A stretch of 64,000 nt of DNA from Diphasiastrum complanatum (lineage: Eukaryota; Streptophyta; Lycopodiopsida; Lycopodiales; Lycopodiaceae): contig CM055095.1 in the NCBI GenBank assembly GCA_029204225.1, forward strand, positions 64,315,087 through 64,379,086, in the 5' to 3' direction. Shown here one piece after another: positions 32,358 to 42,483 of the stretch. The position numbers and the translations under genes were made by a program. Every line of letters begins with the position of its first letter. Position 1 is the stretch's first letter. The notes under the pieces are model-generated. The model was given only the letters and a program-made list of their open reading frames with translations, had not been told where the DNA came from and searched no databases.

Positions 32358-35300
32358 TTTATTAATGTATTTTCCAAAAGGCATATTAGACTATTGAAGT
32401 ACGTGTCAATTGTGTGGTAACCATGGGAGCGTATAAAACATCTCTAGAACTATAATAAAGAGAACATCTAGTACAAACTAAAGTAGACACGTATGTGAGT
32501 GTGTCTGTGCATAACAATCATATGTATCTATGTCGAGATGTCAAGACTGTGCTGTGCTGCTGCTGTAAAAGGATGTAATGTGAGCCACAACATGAGAAAG
32601 CACTGGAGACTGCCGGCGTCGTCTATGAGCATGAGCATGAGCATGTGTAGTAGTACGTCTCTGCATAGGATGTCTGGTGATCCTGCTAGTAACGTGATGG
32701 TGAGAAGTACACTGTCTCTGATCTCTATGAGAATGCGAGCGGCTATCATCATCATGATCGTCATAATCCTCGTCCTCATGCACTAAGTCACGCGATCTCC
32801 GCCTGGTAAAGAATGAAGTGATTAGTGGCCGTGAGGTAAAATGTTGGGGTGTCTCGTATAAATCTCTCCATAGGATGAACATCTCGCGTACCATCAGAGC
32901 GACACATCGTGGGTCCTCATAGGCGATGAGAGAGCATAGAGTGGTAGGCATGTGTTACAGCTTTTACTCCCTATCCCGGTTGTTTACTGTTTTTACTTAT
33001 AGATGTACTTCTTGTAAATACAAAAAAATGGCTAAGTCACCGGCCTGTGGTGACCTTTGTAACAGAAATGTAAATAAAGTTGTTAGTGATGTTTCTGAGC
33101 CTCAGAGTCGCATGTTGCTTGGGTATAGGGTACTGGGTCATTAATTCGGAGTGGCTGGACTGACCTCCTAAAAAGTAGGAGTTGACTAGTCAACGTGACA
33201 TGTCATATGCTCACTGGGACACTTGGTCCATTGAATGAGTGACACATGTCGGGGTTGACCGGTCAAACATGACACGTGTCACATGCCCATTGGGACATTT
33301 GGTCCAATGGATGAGTGACACATGTCAGCCTACTCACTTGCCCATGTGTCAAGGTATTGCCAAGTGGCAAGTGTCGACTGTGCATGGAGTTGGCCATGTG
33401 TCGAGATTTAGGAAGGGTCAGGGTTAAGGGGGCTTGAGGATTTTGGATAAGTGAGCCTAAAGAGAGGCATTCTTGATCATAATCTATGCAACAAAGGCTG
33501 GGAGGAGACAAGGCAGCCAGCTCCATCGTGTGTTAGAAGTAATTTGATGCTTGTATGTGCAGGAAATTAGCAAGGTTTGAAGAGAAGATCAGAGAGGGAG
33601 TCTGACATTTGGTATCAAAGCAAGGGTTTGCAAGTTTTGGAAGCTTGGGACAGCAAAAAACAAAAACGTTCTAGAGAGAGAAAGGGAGTTTTTTGCTCAT
33701 AACTTTTGATTGAGAGCTCAGATGGCTATGGATTTGTTGCAAACTGTTCCTATTGCCAAGGCACAATGGATTAGTCACATGAACCAACCCCAACAGCGAA
33801 ATCCAGGCGATTTCGAGAATTTTCTTGTAGCTGGTGGGCGCTGGCAGGCTGAAGAGTTTTTTCTTCGTAACTTTCCGCTCGGTTCTTGGATCATCCTCAA
33901 ATTTTGGGAGTCTTCTAGGCAGACCTCAAGGGCTGTTGTATGCAATTTACAGCAAAGAAAACGGAGTCCTATGGTGTTTTTCAAAATTTGGTTCTCATAC
34001 ATAGGTGCAAAACCATGAGAAGAAATTGCTTGATGATTGGGCAATCCTACCCTAAATCGGACTGTTAAGGGTTCATTTGAAAGCCAGAAGGAGGGAGACC
34101 TACTACAAATTAACCGCTCAAGAAAAGTCCAAGTCATGGAAAAGTTATAGCAATCCAAAGTTGGTCTGATTTTTGGGCCAAAATACAAGGAAAAAAGGGT
34201 TTGAGAGTTGTTAACTCATTTTTGCCAGTAATTTCGACTTCTAAACAAGTGGACAGCCCTCAACATTGCAAATATGGATCCATTAGGAAGTGCAAGCACA
34301 GAAATCTTGAGAATCGAAGAAGTGGCAGCCAAGGTGGATGCCATGGAGGTGATTTTACAACAAATTCTCGACCAACTAAAGTCGGCTAAATCTCCACAAG
34401 AACTTGAAAGGGTAGTGGAACGGCTATGGTAGCCATTGAGCCTGTGACAGTTGAGAAAGAAGCCGAACAACCATCAAAGATGCGGAAATTGCCCACAATT
34501 AAAGATTTGAAACCGCCAAAATACACAGGAGCAGTTGCAGTACGCAACACCGATGCAGTCGAGAATTGGATTCAGAAGTGGGAAAAGGCTTTTCAGATGT
34601 GTGGTACTGATGATGATGAACAGAAGATTGCAGAAGCCACATATCGCTTGCAAGAGACGGCACAACGCTGGTGGCGTAAAATTGAGAAGGATAATATGGT
34701 GCCTTTATGCGTGGACAACTGTGTGGTAGAGATGTTTTGATTCTATTTGACACTAGGTCCTCACATAACGTCATTAACTCCGCTTTGATTAAACGGTTGA
34801 GAGTGAGCACACAACCATCCCTGTACCAGTACATAGTCGAAATGGCTGATGGAAAGGGTGCGGAAGTGTGGGATGCCAGGGTTGTGGGTACGCCTCTAAC
34901 CATTCAGAGCTATACTGAGGAGTTAGATTTTGAGATTACCTGTTTGGCTCGCTTTGATGTGGTGCTTGGAATTTGTTGGCATGTGGCTAAGAAACCCTAC
35001 ATCGCTTGGGATACTCATGTGTATGAGTTCCAGCACGATGGTAGGATTCACTCCCTGCGTGGAGAGCCTGATATGCCTCCAGGACCTTTGATCACGGCAA
35101 CGCAGTTGCGTAAGGTTCAGTGTAAGTGCATGTATGTTTGTTTCTTGTATGATATGTCTGTTTCTGCTAATGAGTCTAATGTATGTCAAGAACAAACTAA
35201 TCTACTAAGAACCTAAATCGCCAAATTAGGGAGGAGTTTCTAGATGTGTTCACGAATGAACTTCCATCTATTTTACCCCCTAAGAGAAATGTGGAGCATA

Positions 35301-38300
35301 GAATCGAGTTAATTCCTGGATCATCTCCTGTTAATAGACCACTTTATAGAATGAGTCTGGAAGAGGAGGAAGAGGTCAGAAGCATGATTGAGGACTATCT
35401 TGCCAAGGGGCAAGTCAGACCTAGCTTCTCCCCCTTTGCCTCTCCGATCATTCTGGTAAAAAAGAAGGATGGGTCTTGGAGAATGTGTGTGGACTATCGA
35501 GGCTTGAACAAGATTATTGTTAAGCATCGATATCCTATGCCACGTATAGATGATCTTTTGGATGCCCTCCATGGTGCTACAATGTTTAGCAAAATTGACT
35601 TAAAGAGTGGTTACCACCAGGTGAGAGTTCGAGAAGAGGATGTGCATAAAACTGCCTTCCGGACTCGTTTTGGACAATATGAATTTTTAGTTATGCCCTT
35701 TGGATTGACTAACGCCCCTGCAACATTTATGATGTTAATGAACGATGTGCTTAGACCGTTTATGGGCAAGTTTGTGGTTAATTTTGTTGATAACATACTT
35801 GTTTACAGTTGTGGTGATGCTATGCATGTTAATCACCTAAGAACTGTGTTATCAACTTTGAGGGAAAATACATTGTTCGCTAATGATAAAAAAAGGGAAT
35901 CGTTTAAAAAAGAAATAACATATTTGGGTTTTATAGTGTCAGCAGAGGGAATAAAACCGGATCCGCAGAAAGTTGCTGTTCTTCTTGCCTGGCCTATTCC
36001 TACAGACTTGACGGCACTAAGAAGCTTTCTAGGGTTGGCTGTGTTTTATCGTAAAGATGTGAAGAATTATTCACACGTAGCTGCACCATTGACCGATATG
36101 TTACAGAAAAATAAATGGAAAGAGTGGACGGAAGTTCAGCAGCGAAGTTTCGATGCCTTGAAACAAGCTGTGGCTGACTTTGTCACTTTAAAAATTGTCG
36201 ACCCTCAAAAACCATTGTCGTAGAAACGGATGCAAGTGACATCGCCGTTGGGGCAGTTCTGATGCAAGAGGGTAGGCCTGTGGCCTTTGAAAGCAAGAAG
36301 CTCAACCCTGCACAGAAGAATTATCCAACTCATGAGAAAGAGTGGTTTGCCATTATCCACGCTTTGAAGGCATGGAGGCATTATTTGTATGGTGCGGAAT
36401 TCTATGTGTACACCGATATAACACTTTAAAATATTTCTGCAACCAGCCGGACCCAAGAGGTCGGCAAGCCAGGTGGGCTGAGTTGATGTGGGAATTTCAC
36501 ATGGAAATTCGGTACAAGAAAGGTGCCGAAAATCGTGTGGCTGATGCATTATCTCGGATATTGTATCAGATGCCTTTTGTGGTCATAGAAAATGACTTGA
36601 TTGCTGAGATTAGACAGGCTCAGCAAGAGGATCCTCATTGTCAAGAAATTGTGAGGGAGGCAAATCTTGTGCAAGTAGAATCTCAGGATGAGAGTTATGG
36701 TCTCTTGACTCACACTTACCTTAAATATACCATAGAAGATGAAATTGGCAAACTTCTCATTCCAGCTTGTGAGGAGCCGCGTAAGAAGATTGTCCATTTA
36801 TGTCATGATAGCCCTAGTGCAGGTCATCCTGGTGTGGATAAGACCTATGAGTTGATCTTACGTAACTTCTGGTGGTGTGGCCTAAGCTTAAAAAAGATGT
36901 TTACCATTACGTGACGCACTGTTTGAAGTGCCAAGTCACTAAAGTTGAAAGGATTAAACCTCGTGGAGTTTTACACCCACTACCCACTACCTGTGCCAGA
37001 AGGAAGATGGGAGAGTATCTCCATGGATTTTGTCACCAACTTGCCTCGCACGCAGTTGCAGCATGATTCTATCCTGGTCGTAGTTGACAGACTCACGAAA
37101 ATGGCTCATTTTATTCCAACGCGTAAAAAGATTGATGCGGCTGGAGTAGCTAATTTGTTTATCGAGCATGTGTTCAGACTTCATGGATTACCGTTATCCA
37201 TAGTGTCTGATAGGGATACTCGATTCACTGGAAACTTATGGACTGCAATTATGGCCAAACTTGAAGTCCAATTGAGAATGAGCAGTACGGAGCATCCTGA
37301 AACGGATGGCCAAACTGAGAGAGTCAACCAGGCCTTAGAGGATATGCTTAGAGCATTTGTTGGGGATAAGCAAACTTAGTGGGAGAAGTACTTGCCACTG
37401 TTGGAGTTTGCTTACAATGACAAGAAAAATGTGAGTACTAAGATGAGTCCTTTTGAGCTTAACTATGGATTTAGGCCAGCTAGCCCTGTTACGGTAGGAA
37501 TTCCTCAGAGAGTGCCTAGTGCGGCTAATTTTCTAACTCAAATGAATGAAATGCTTGAGTTAGCGAAGGTTAATATTAGGCAAGCGATGGATCGAGCAAA
37601 GTCATATGCTGATCAAAATCGCACGCCTAGAGAGTTTGTGGTAGGAGACATGGTGTTTCTCCAAGTATCCAAGGACTCTAAGACCCTTAAGACGGGCAAA
37701 TGTTACAAGTTGTCCCCGCGTTATTGTGGACCCTGGAAAATTGTTAAAAGAATCAGTGATGTTTCTTATAAGTTAGATTTTCCTAAAACTTGTAAAGTGC
37801 ATCCTGTATTTCATGTTTCTAGATTGAAACGGGTTTTACATAACGGTGATAACTTGTTGTCTGATGGTTTGTTTGCATTCCAGGAGCAGGGAGAAGTAAC
37901 CCATGGGCCAGCGAGGGTATTGGATAGGCGGGAGAGGCGTTTACGCAACCGTCTGATCCGTGAGTACTTGGTCGCTTGGCATGGCAGGCCTCTTTTTGAT
38001 GCTACCTGGGAGACCGCGCACAGTCTACGTGCACAGTACCCTAGCTTTGCCATCGCGGACGATGTTACCTGAGGGGGGAAGGGATGTTACAGCTTTTACT
38101 CCCTATCCCGGTTGTTTACTGTTTTTACTTATAGATGTACTTCTTGTAAATACAGAAATGGCTAAGTCACCGGCCTGTGGTGACCTTTGTAACAGAAATA
38201 TAAATAAAGTTGTTAGTGATGTTTCTGAGCCTTAGAGTCACATGTTGCTTGGGTATAGGGTACTGGGTCATTAATTCGGAATGGCTGGACTGACCTCCTA

Positions 38301-41300
38301 AAAAGTAGGAGAGTTGACTAGTCAACGTGACACATGTCATATGCTCACTGGGACATTTGGTCCAGTGAATGAGTGACACATGTCAGGGTTGACCGGTCAA
38401 ACATGACCAATGTCACATGCCCACTGAGACATTTGGTTCAGTAGATGAGTGACACATGTCAGCCTACTCACTTGCCCATGTGTCAAGGTATTGCCAAGTG
38501 GCAAGTGTCGACTGTGCATGGAGTTGGCCATGTGTCGAGATTTAGGAAGGGTCAGGGTTAAGGGGGCTTGAGGATTTTGGATAAGTGAGCCTAGAGAGAG
38601 GAGAATAGAGTTAAGAAAAAATAGTGAGACATTGAACTAGAAGATGAACATTGTGACAGAAAATGAAGTGTGTTGTAACTTGTGAGAACCAAAGATAACA
38701 ATCGTATTATTACATGTAGTGAGCATTGTTATGCAAATTGTTATGAATTTTGGAATATTGACTCTAGAGTAACCAATGTATCTTTTATTGAACCTAGTTC
38801 ATTTTTAGCCATCATGTGATTTTATACACTTGGAACAATTCTATATTAATATTTAAATATAAAACTATTTCTCATGCTTTCTAAAGAATGTTCCAAAAAA
38901 ATTAGGAGTGTTCTTTTCAATGGAACTATGGGATGTACTATGGTTTAAGTCCCTAGCTCAAGGTGCTAGTGTACAAATAGACTATTTGTTGATCCAATCC
39001 TCGTCTACCTCTTGCCTCTTTATTTTTCTCCCTCAAAACTTATTTAGGTTGGAAGTTATAATTTGTAGTGGGGACTTATGACTTTTCACACGTTATTGCT
39101 CAATCTTGGCTTGCGAAACCTACATATTCTGATTTATTTGGATGAGCAATTGCTCTGCCCCTTGCCCCGAGGTAGGAGCCATATGATTTGCGTTATTTTC
39201 CATAACAAAGTAGAGCTTAGAGAGCAAGGAAATGACCAAAGAATGGTGAGTGAGTAGTGAGAGACTTTCAAAGTAGCATCACAAAGCAAATATTCACAAA
39301 GCTTGAGTAAAATACAATGCAATCCTCACCTAATGGTCCACCCTTAACTTCAAGGCTACCATCTTACTAGGCATAGGCCTTAGACATGTCGTGTGTCTAG
39401 TGAGGTTGCCATACATAAACCACATGGGACAGTACCCTCACACACGAGCTTAATCTAAGTGAAATAGGTGTTTGTTATAGTCCTTAAACATGTATGGCAA
39501 TCGAAGTGATCATAGTGGGCATGAAAGTGGTATCAGAGTTGATGGCTTTTGATCTTTCTTTAAAGCGTCTTTTTGAGAAAAATCCGTATTTGGTCCTATT
39601 TGCCAAAGGGTATTAGCCAGAGTACACAATGTTGTTGGATCTAAGTTGCACAATGCTCAGTTCATTTATGCTTATGTATGGATTCCAATGACGTTCACCT
39701 GTCAAGGTTGAATTAGGATCTGTTCATGTTCAAAAAGTGGCCTATTTTCTATGTGTTATGTAGGGAATGTTTGAACTTTGAATTGGCACACGAAATTGTT
39801 TTCAGTGCTCAAGAACGAACCAAACATTATGCTAATTTGCAACAAACTCCTCAAGAATTCAATATTGGACAATGGGCATATTTGAGGATTCCTAAGGACT
39901 CTAGTCTGTTGCAACAAGCAAACATTACAAACTATCAACGCGTTAGAGTGGACCATATAAAATCATAAGAGAATTGGATCCTCAGCTTTATCAATTGAAT
40001 TTTCTCGAGGGTGTCAAAGTGCATCCCGTATTTCATGTAAGTCGATTATAACTTAGTTTACATGAAGGAGAGACTTTATCATTGGAAGATAATCTTCTCA
40101 AAGATATTCCTCAGTGATCATAGTGGGTGTGAAAGTCTCATTGGGCCCTGACTCCTCCGCCTCACTATTTAAGGGTTAGTAGACTCAAGCACAACTGTTG
40201 TATAATCTAGTAGCGTAGTTACCAGGGAACACATTCCCACCCCCTGGGAACGCCTTCCCCATGTTCCCACCTACCAGGCGTTCCCGGGAACGTGTTCCCA
40301 GGTGGGAACGTTCCCGTAGCAGTGGGAACGCATTCCTAGGCGTTCCTATTCACGTTTGTTGAATTTCTATGCTCAAGACGAAATCCATTCGGTAATGAGC
40401 ATCCTGACAAATTCTGACTCAAACGACAAGTCTGAGGAAGCCGACAAATCTGACTCGGCCGACACATCTGACCCAGCCAACAAATCTGAGGCAGCCGACA
40501 ATTCTGACCAGGCCGAACTATCTGACTAGGCCGAACTATCTGATGAGTCCAAACTATATGACTTCGTCATCAGGGAAAAGTCAATCCAAGACTTTATGGC
40601 AGTTCACCTACTTACTTGTACATAGTCTTTATTACCTAAAGGCGGTTACCAACTACAAGGCGGTTGTAATTAATTAAGTAGGTAGAAAAGCACCGACCTG
40701 AAAGACTTGAAAATATCTTGTAAATAAATATCTTTCAGTTAGTTATCTATAAAAGACGGAAGCCCTAAAAAGAAGCGACACACTGAATTGCGCTCATCAG
40801 CTTCATGCCCATATACTCACCTTCTGATTTTTATCACGTGTACAATTTTACACTACCGTTTTTTGTTCTTTTGAACATTACTACTGTTTATTCATCTTGA
40901 TTTTTGCTGGTAACTGTTGCACTTCCGATCTACAACCGTCCGTTGTTCTACTTCCGCTGCTATCCCACTGTTGCACTTCCGATCTACAACCGTCCGTTGT
41001 TCTACTTCTGCTGCTATCCCACTGATTTTTGATAGTTCCCAGGGGTGGGAACGCGTTCCCAAGTAGCAAAAGCAAAATCTTTTAATAAAACCTGCTTTTT
41101 ATGAAGCTCCTCAGTTTTTTGTTGATTGTTACGCATAAAAGGGTTCATACGCCTATATAAAAACCCATCAATGGTAGCAAAATACTTATTTTTGAGAAAT
41201 AAAGCTCCCATTTCGTTCCCGTTCCCAGGGGTCATGTTCCCATTTCGTTCCTGTTCCCTGGCAACTATGTCTGGTACAGCCACACTCCATTCGGTAGCTT

Positions 41301-42483
41301 ACGGTGAAGTCACTTCCCAGATGACTTCGCCCCAGATACTTCAGATCTACCCAATTCTCTTAGCCAGGTGGCCTATTCCAAGTTTACTTGCTATTTGATT
41401 TGTGGGATTTGCTTTGGTTGCATGGATTGCTGAATGATATGGCACAGTCATATGCATAGCCCATTGAAGTAAGCACTATGATATAGGTTATTGCTTTATG
41501 TACAAGGCGTCTTGTCCATCTTATTACAGAAGGTAAGCGAATAAAGATGATGACTAATCTGTTCTCTATATTCTTAATTTGGTATTGTTTTGGACAAAAC
41601 CTTTCTGCCTTTGGTGGAGGAATCTATTCGAAAGACACGTGTGGATTCAGTTGTACATTTTGTTGAGATAATTGCCGTTTCTGGATATTTGTTTAAACTA
41701 GAGTCAATTAAGGTTTTTGATAATGAATGTTGTAGCCAGATTATAGTAGTATTAATACCATTCAAATCCCTCATGTTTATTGGAATTTTTTGATCAGTTA
41801 AATAAGGAGTAATTAAGCTTTTTGTTTTTTGTACTAATGGGTGATGTTGTAAATCAATTCAGAAATTCAGCAATTTTGCTCTCCATAGCCATACTCTTTC
41901 AAGTAAATCATGGTGTTTTGAGCTTTTGACATGTTCAAATAAATCTGAGATTCAGAAAATGGGGTGCAAGGAGCAAGCTTTGTTTCAAGTTTTTGTATGT
42001 TTTCTTTTGCATGTGTTGACTTGTTTGCAAAATTATGTCCATGGTGATGGTTTAAGTCTTCATATCTTTCCCGTCAGTTGTTCTTTGAACAGTCACTGTG
42101 TCTACGAAGAGGAAATAGATTTTCTGGAAACCAAAGCAGCAGCTTGTATTTGGGAGCTGATTAAACACTATATTTTAATGTGTTGATGGGATATGCTACT
42201 CAGCTTCCACGTCCATTAGTGGAGGCAACATCCTCAATAAGTTGCATGTCGCCTTCTGAAATTCGGGGATGACCTCGTGTCCTTTGTTAGGAGTTGTTAA
42301 TAGGGAAAAGGTGTCTAGGATTATACTAACTATACTTATGAGATATCAGTGCATTTCGAAAATTGAAAACGTCATTGTGTTTGATTGAGTTGCTCTTTTG
42401 CTTAAAAAGTTCCATTATTAGTAATTTACAATTATTTGGTTCTTTGTGTAAAGCAGCTTGTCCCTGGAGCAGGGCCCGAGTAA
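31351..42483 (+). CDS. LSM5: U6 snRNA-associated Sm-like protein LSm5, four exons
   Basis: Exons 31351-31384, 31483-31606, 31816-31888 and 42457-42483 join in phase to 258 nt, 85 residues plus stop (Arabidopsis LSM5/SAD1 is 88). LSm5 is a subunit of the heteroheptameric LSm1-7 ring (cytoplasmic mRNA decapping and decay) and LSm2-8 ring (nuclear U6 snRNP, splicing). The Sm1 motif spans about residues 13-52 ([35 protein letters not shown]) and Sm2 about residues 67-80 ([11 protein letters not shown] then LVPG). Exon 1 gives [11 protein letters not shown]. Introns 1 and 2 are short (98 and 209 bp) with GTATAT/GCAG and GTAAGC/GCAG borders. Intron 3 is 10,568 bp with an unusual GTTCGT donor. The last exon encodes only LVPGAGPE and the stop. 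No frameshift or stop is seen, so the gene may be functional if intron 3 is spliced. Confidence 0.9.
32296..32353 (+). repeat. (GA)n microsatellite in LSM5 intron 3
   Basis: About 58 bp of uninterrupted GA dinucleotides between exon 3 and the intronic retrotransposon. Confidence 0.95.
32953..33607 (+). repeat. 5' LTR (655 bp) of intronic chromovirus
   Basis: TGTTACAGC at the start and ...GTCTGACA at the end. The first about 517 bp repeat at 38085-38601 with few differences (for example CAAAAAAATGG against CAGAAATGG). It contains several short CATGTGTC/GACACATG-type repeats between 33200 and 33400. Five bases before it (GCATG) would be the target duplication, but the partner end is lost. Confidence 0.92.
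33610..33621 (+). promoter_or_regulatory. Primer binding site of intronic chromovirus
   Basis: TGGTATCAAAGC, two bases after the LTR end CA. One mismatch (A for G) to the initiator-Met complement, a variant common in plant elements. Confidence 0.88.
34274..34740 (+). pseudogene. Gag remnant of intronic chromovirus
   Basis: Begins at 34274 with a coiled-coil-like N-terminus ([20 protein letters not shown]) and stops at TAG 34430. It continues out of frame at 34426 with the gag capsid-like block ([52 protein letters not shown]). It then jumps directly into the protease region. The rest of the capsid and any zinc knuckle are deleted. Confidence 0.8.
34707..35216 (+). pseudogene. Protease segment of intronic chromovirus
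   Basis: 169 codons with [20 protein letters not shown], where the usual D-T/S-G-A-S-H-N active site has Arg in place of the glycine. [20 protein letters not shown] and [16 protein letters not shown] follow. The Met at 34707 overlaps the deleted gag end by 34 bases in another frame. The active-site change would be expected to inactivate the enzyme. Confidence 0.82.
35246..36223 (+). pseudogene. Reverse transcriptase of intronic chromovirus, altered catalytic motif
   Basis: 325 codons: [83 protein letters not shown], then [10 protein letters not shown] where a YVDDILVYS motif is expected. The second catalytic aspartate is asparagine (GAT AAC). The frame ends with TAG at 36221-36223 just before RNase H ([15 protein letters not shown]). 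Confidence 0.9.
36224..36914 (+). pseudogene. RNase H and integrase zinc finger of intronic chromovirus, frameshifted
   Basis: RNase H reads [39 protein letters not shown] and YVYTDITL, then a frame change near 36425. It continues [16 protein letters not shown] and [10 protein letters not shown]. The integrase H2C2 finger starts [18 protein letters not shown] and shifts frame at about 36880, finishing [14 protein letters not shown] in another frame. Confidence 0.88.
36945..38072 (+). pseudogene. Integrase core, C-terminal domain and chromodomain-like tail of intronic chromovirus
   Basis: Core: [29 protein letters not shown] and [11 protein letters not shown] keep Asp, Asp and Glu. A TAG at 37377-37379 splits the frame. 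It resumes with [14 protein letters not shown], the [15 protein letters not shown] beta domain, [12 protein letters not shown], and a chromodomain-like tail ([32 protein letters not shown]). The final TGA (38070-38072) overlaps the polypurine tract. Confidence 0.9.
38070..38084 (+). promoter_or_regulatory. Polypurine tract of intronic chromovirus
   Basis: GAGGGGGGAAGGGA directly before the 3' LTR start TGTTACAGC at 38085. The pol stop codon lies at its left edge. Confidence 0.9.
38085..38601 (+). repeat. 3' LTR (truncated) of intronic chromovirus
   Basis: Matches 32953 to about 33470 of the 5' LTR, then diverges after CCTAGAGAGAGG. The last about 137 bp of the LTR are missing or replaced. 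Confidence 0.88.
38602..39520. other. LSM5 intron sequence without recognised gene; probable LTR remnant
   Basis: No coding similarity. Because a primer site follows at 39528, part of 39.0-39.52 kb is likely the LTR of the older Ty3 remnant. Confidence 0.4.
39528..39539 (+). promoter_or_regulatory. Primer binding site of older Ty3 remnant
   Basis: TGGTATCAGAGT, initiator-Met type. The preceding bases (GATCATAGTGGGCATGAAAG) closely resemble 40117-40136, suggesting LTR ends on both sides. Confidence 0.7.
39780..40180 (+). pseudogene. Ty3 integrase C-terminal fragment in LSM5 intron
   Basis: The frame from about 39800 reads [35 protein letters not shown]. After a frame change near 39950 it continues [33 protein letters not shown]. 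This is the integrase C-terminal beta domain of a Ty3 element. The rest of pol between the primer site and here is deleted. Confidence 0.8.
40425..40545 (+). repeat. 21-bp coding-like minisatellite (GCCGACAAATCTGAC type)
   Basis: About six degenerate units that translate as repeats of the form ADKSDSA, rich in Asp and Ser. Stop codons occur after a few units. No further coding similarity is present. Confidence 0.7.
40917..41024. repeat. 54-bp tandem duplication
   Basis: Two nearly identical units beginning GTTGCACTTCCGATC, 54 bp apart, within the TIR-bounded insertion. Confidence 0.85.
41268..42456. other. Distal LSM5 intron 3, no other gene seen
   Basis: Unique-looking AT-rich sequence ending in the acceptor TTTGTGTAAAGCAG before exon 4. 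Small open frames have no recognisable similarity. Confidence 0.55.

Larger units (their letters stand above)
32953..38601 (+). mobile_element. Ty3 chromovirus inserted in LSM5 intron 3
   Basis: 5' LTR 32953-33607, primer site 33610-33621, gag remnant, protease, RT, RNase H, integrase with chromodomain-like tail, polypurine tract 38070-38084, and a 3' LTR that matches the 5' LTR for about 517 bp (38085-38601) and then breaks off. It is a different family from the inverted pair, with different LTRs and protein sequence. Gag has a frameshift and a large deletion, RT has an altered catalytic motif, and RNase H and integrase carry stops and frameshifts. Inactive. Confidence 0.93.
40216..41267. 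mobile_element. TIR-bounded insertion with GGGAACG subterminal repeats
   Basis: Left end TAGTTACCAGGGAAC (40216-40230) and right end, reversed, TAGTTGCCAGGGAAC (41267-41253) match at 14 of 15 positions. Next to each end are many GGGAACG/CGTTCCC motifs in both orientations, as in subterminal repeats of cut-and-paste elements. The interior contains an acidic 21-bp coding-like repeat (40425-40545), a TATA-like TATCTATAAAAGACGG (about 40745), and a 54-bp tandem duplication (40917-41024). It carries no transposase. A TA target duplication is possible. No 8-bp duplication was found. It lies inside LSM5 intron 3. Confidence 0.6.
31889..42456 (+). other. LSM5: LSM5 intron 3, 10.6 kb, full of nested repeats
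   Basis: The intron runs from the donor after ...NNIAI (ATC|GTTCGT) to the acceptor AAAGCAG|CTTGTCCC. It contains a GA microsatellite (32296-32353), a chromovirus with both LTRs (32953-38601), an older Ty3 remnant (39528-40180) and a TIR-bounded insertion (40216-41267). All retroelement coding runs in the same direction as the gene. The inner LTRs could supply cryptic promoters or polyadenylation sites. Confidence 0.8.

Noticed and set aside
32541-32951. His/Arg/Ser-rich minus-strand open frame in LSM5 intron 3
   Set aside because: Low-complexity composition (HAHAHAH, SHSHRD) and overlapping frames on both strands; no domain is visible.
36549-36797. Minus-strand open frames opposite the intronic chromovirus pol
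   Set aside because: They are antisense shadows of pol with no independent similarity.
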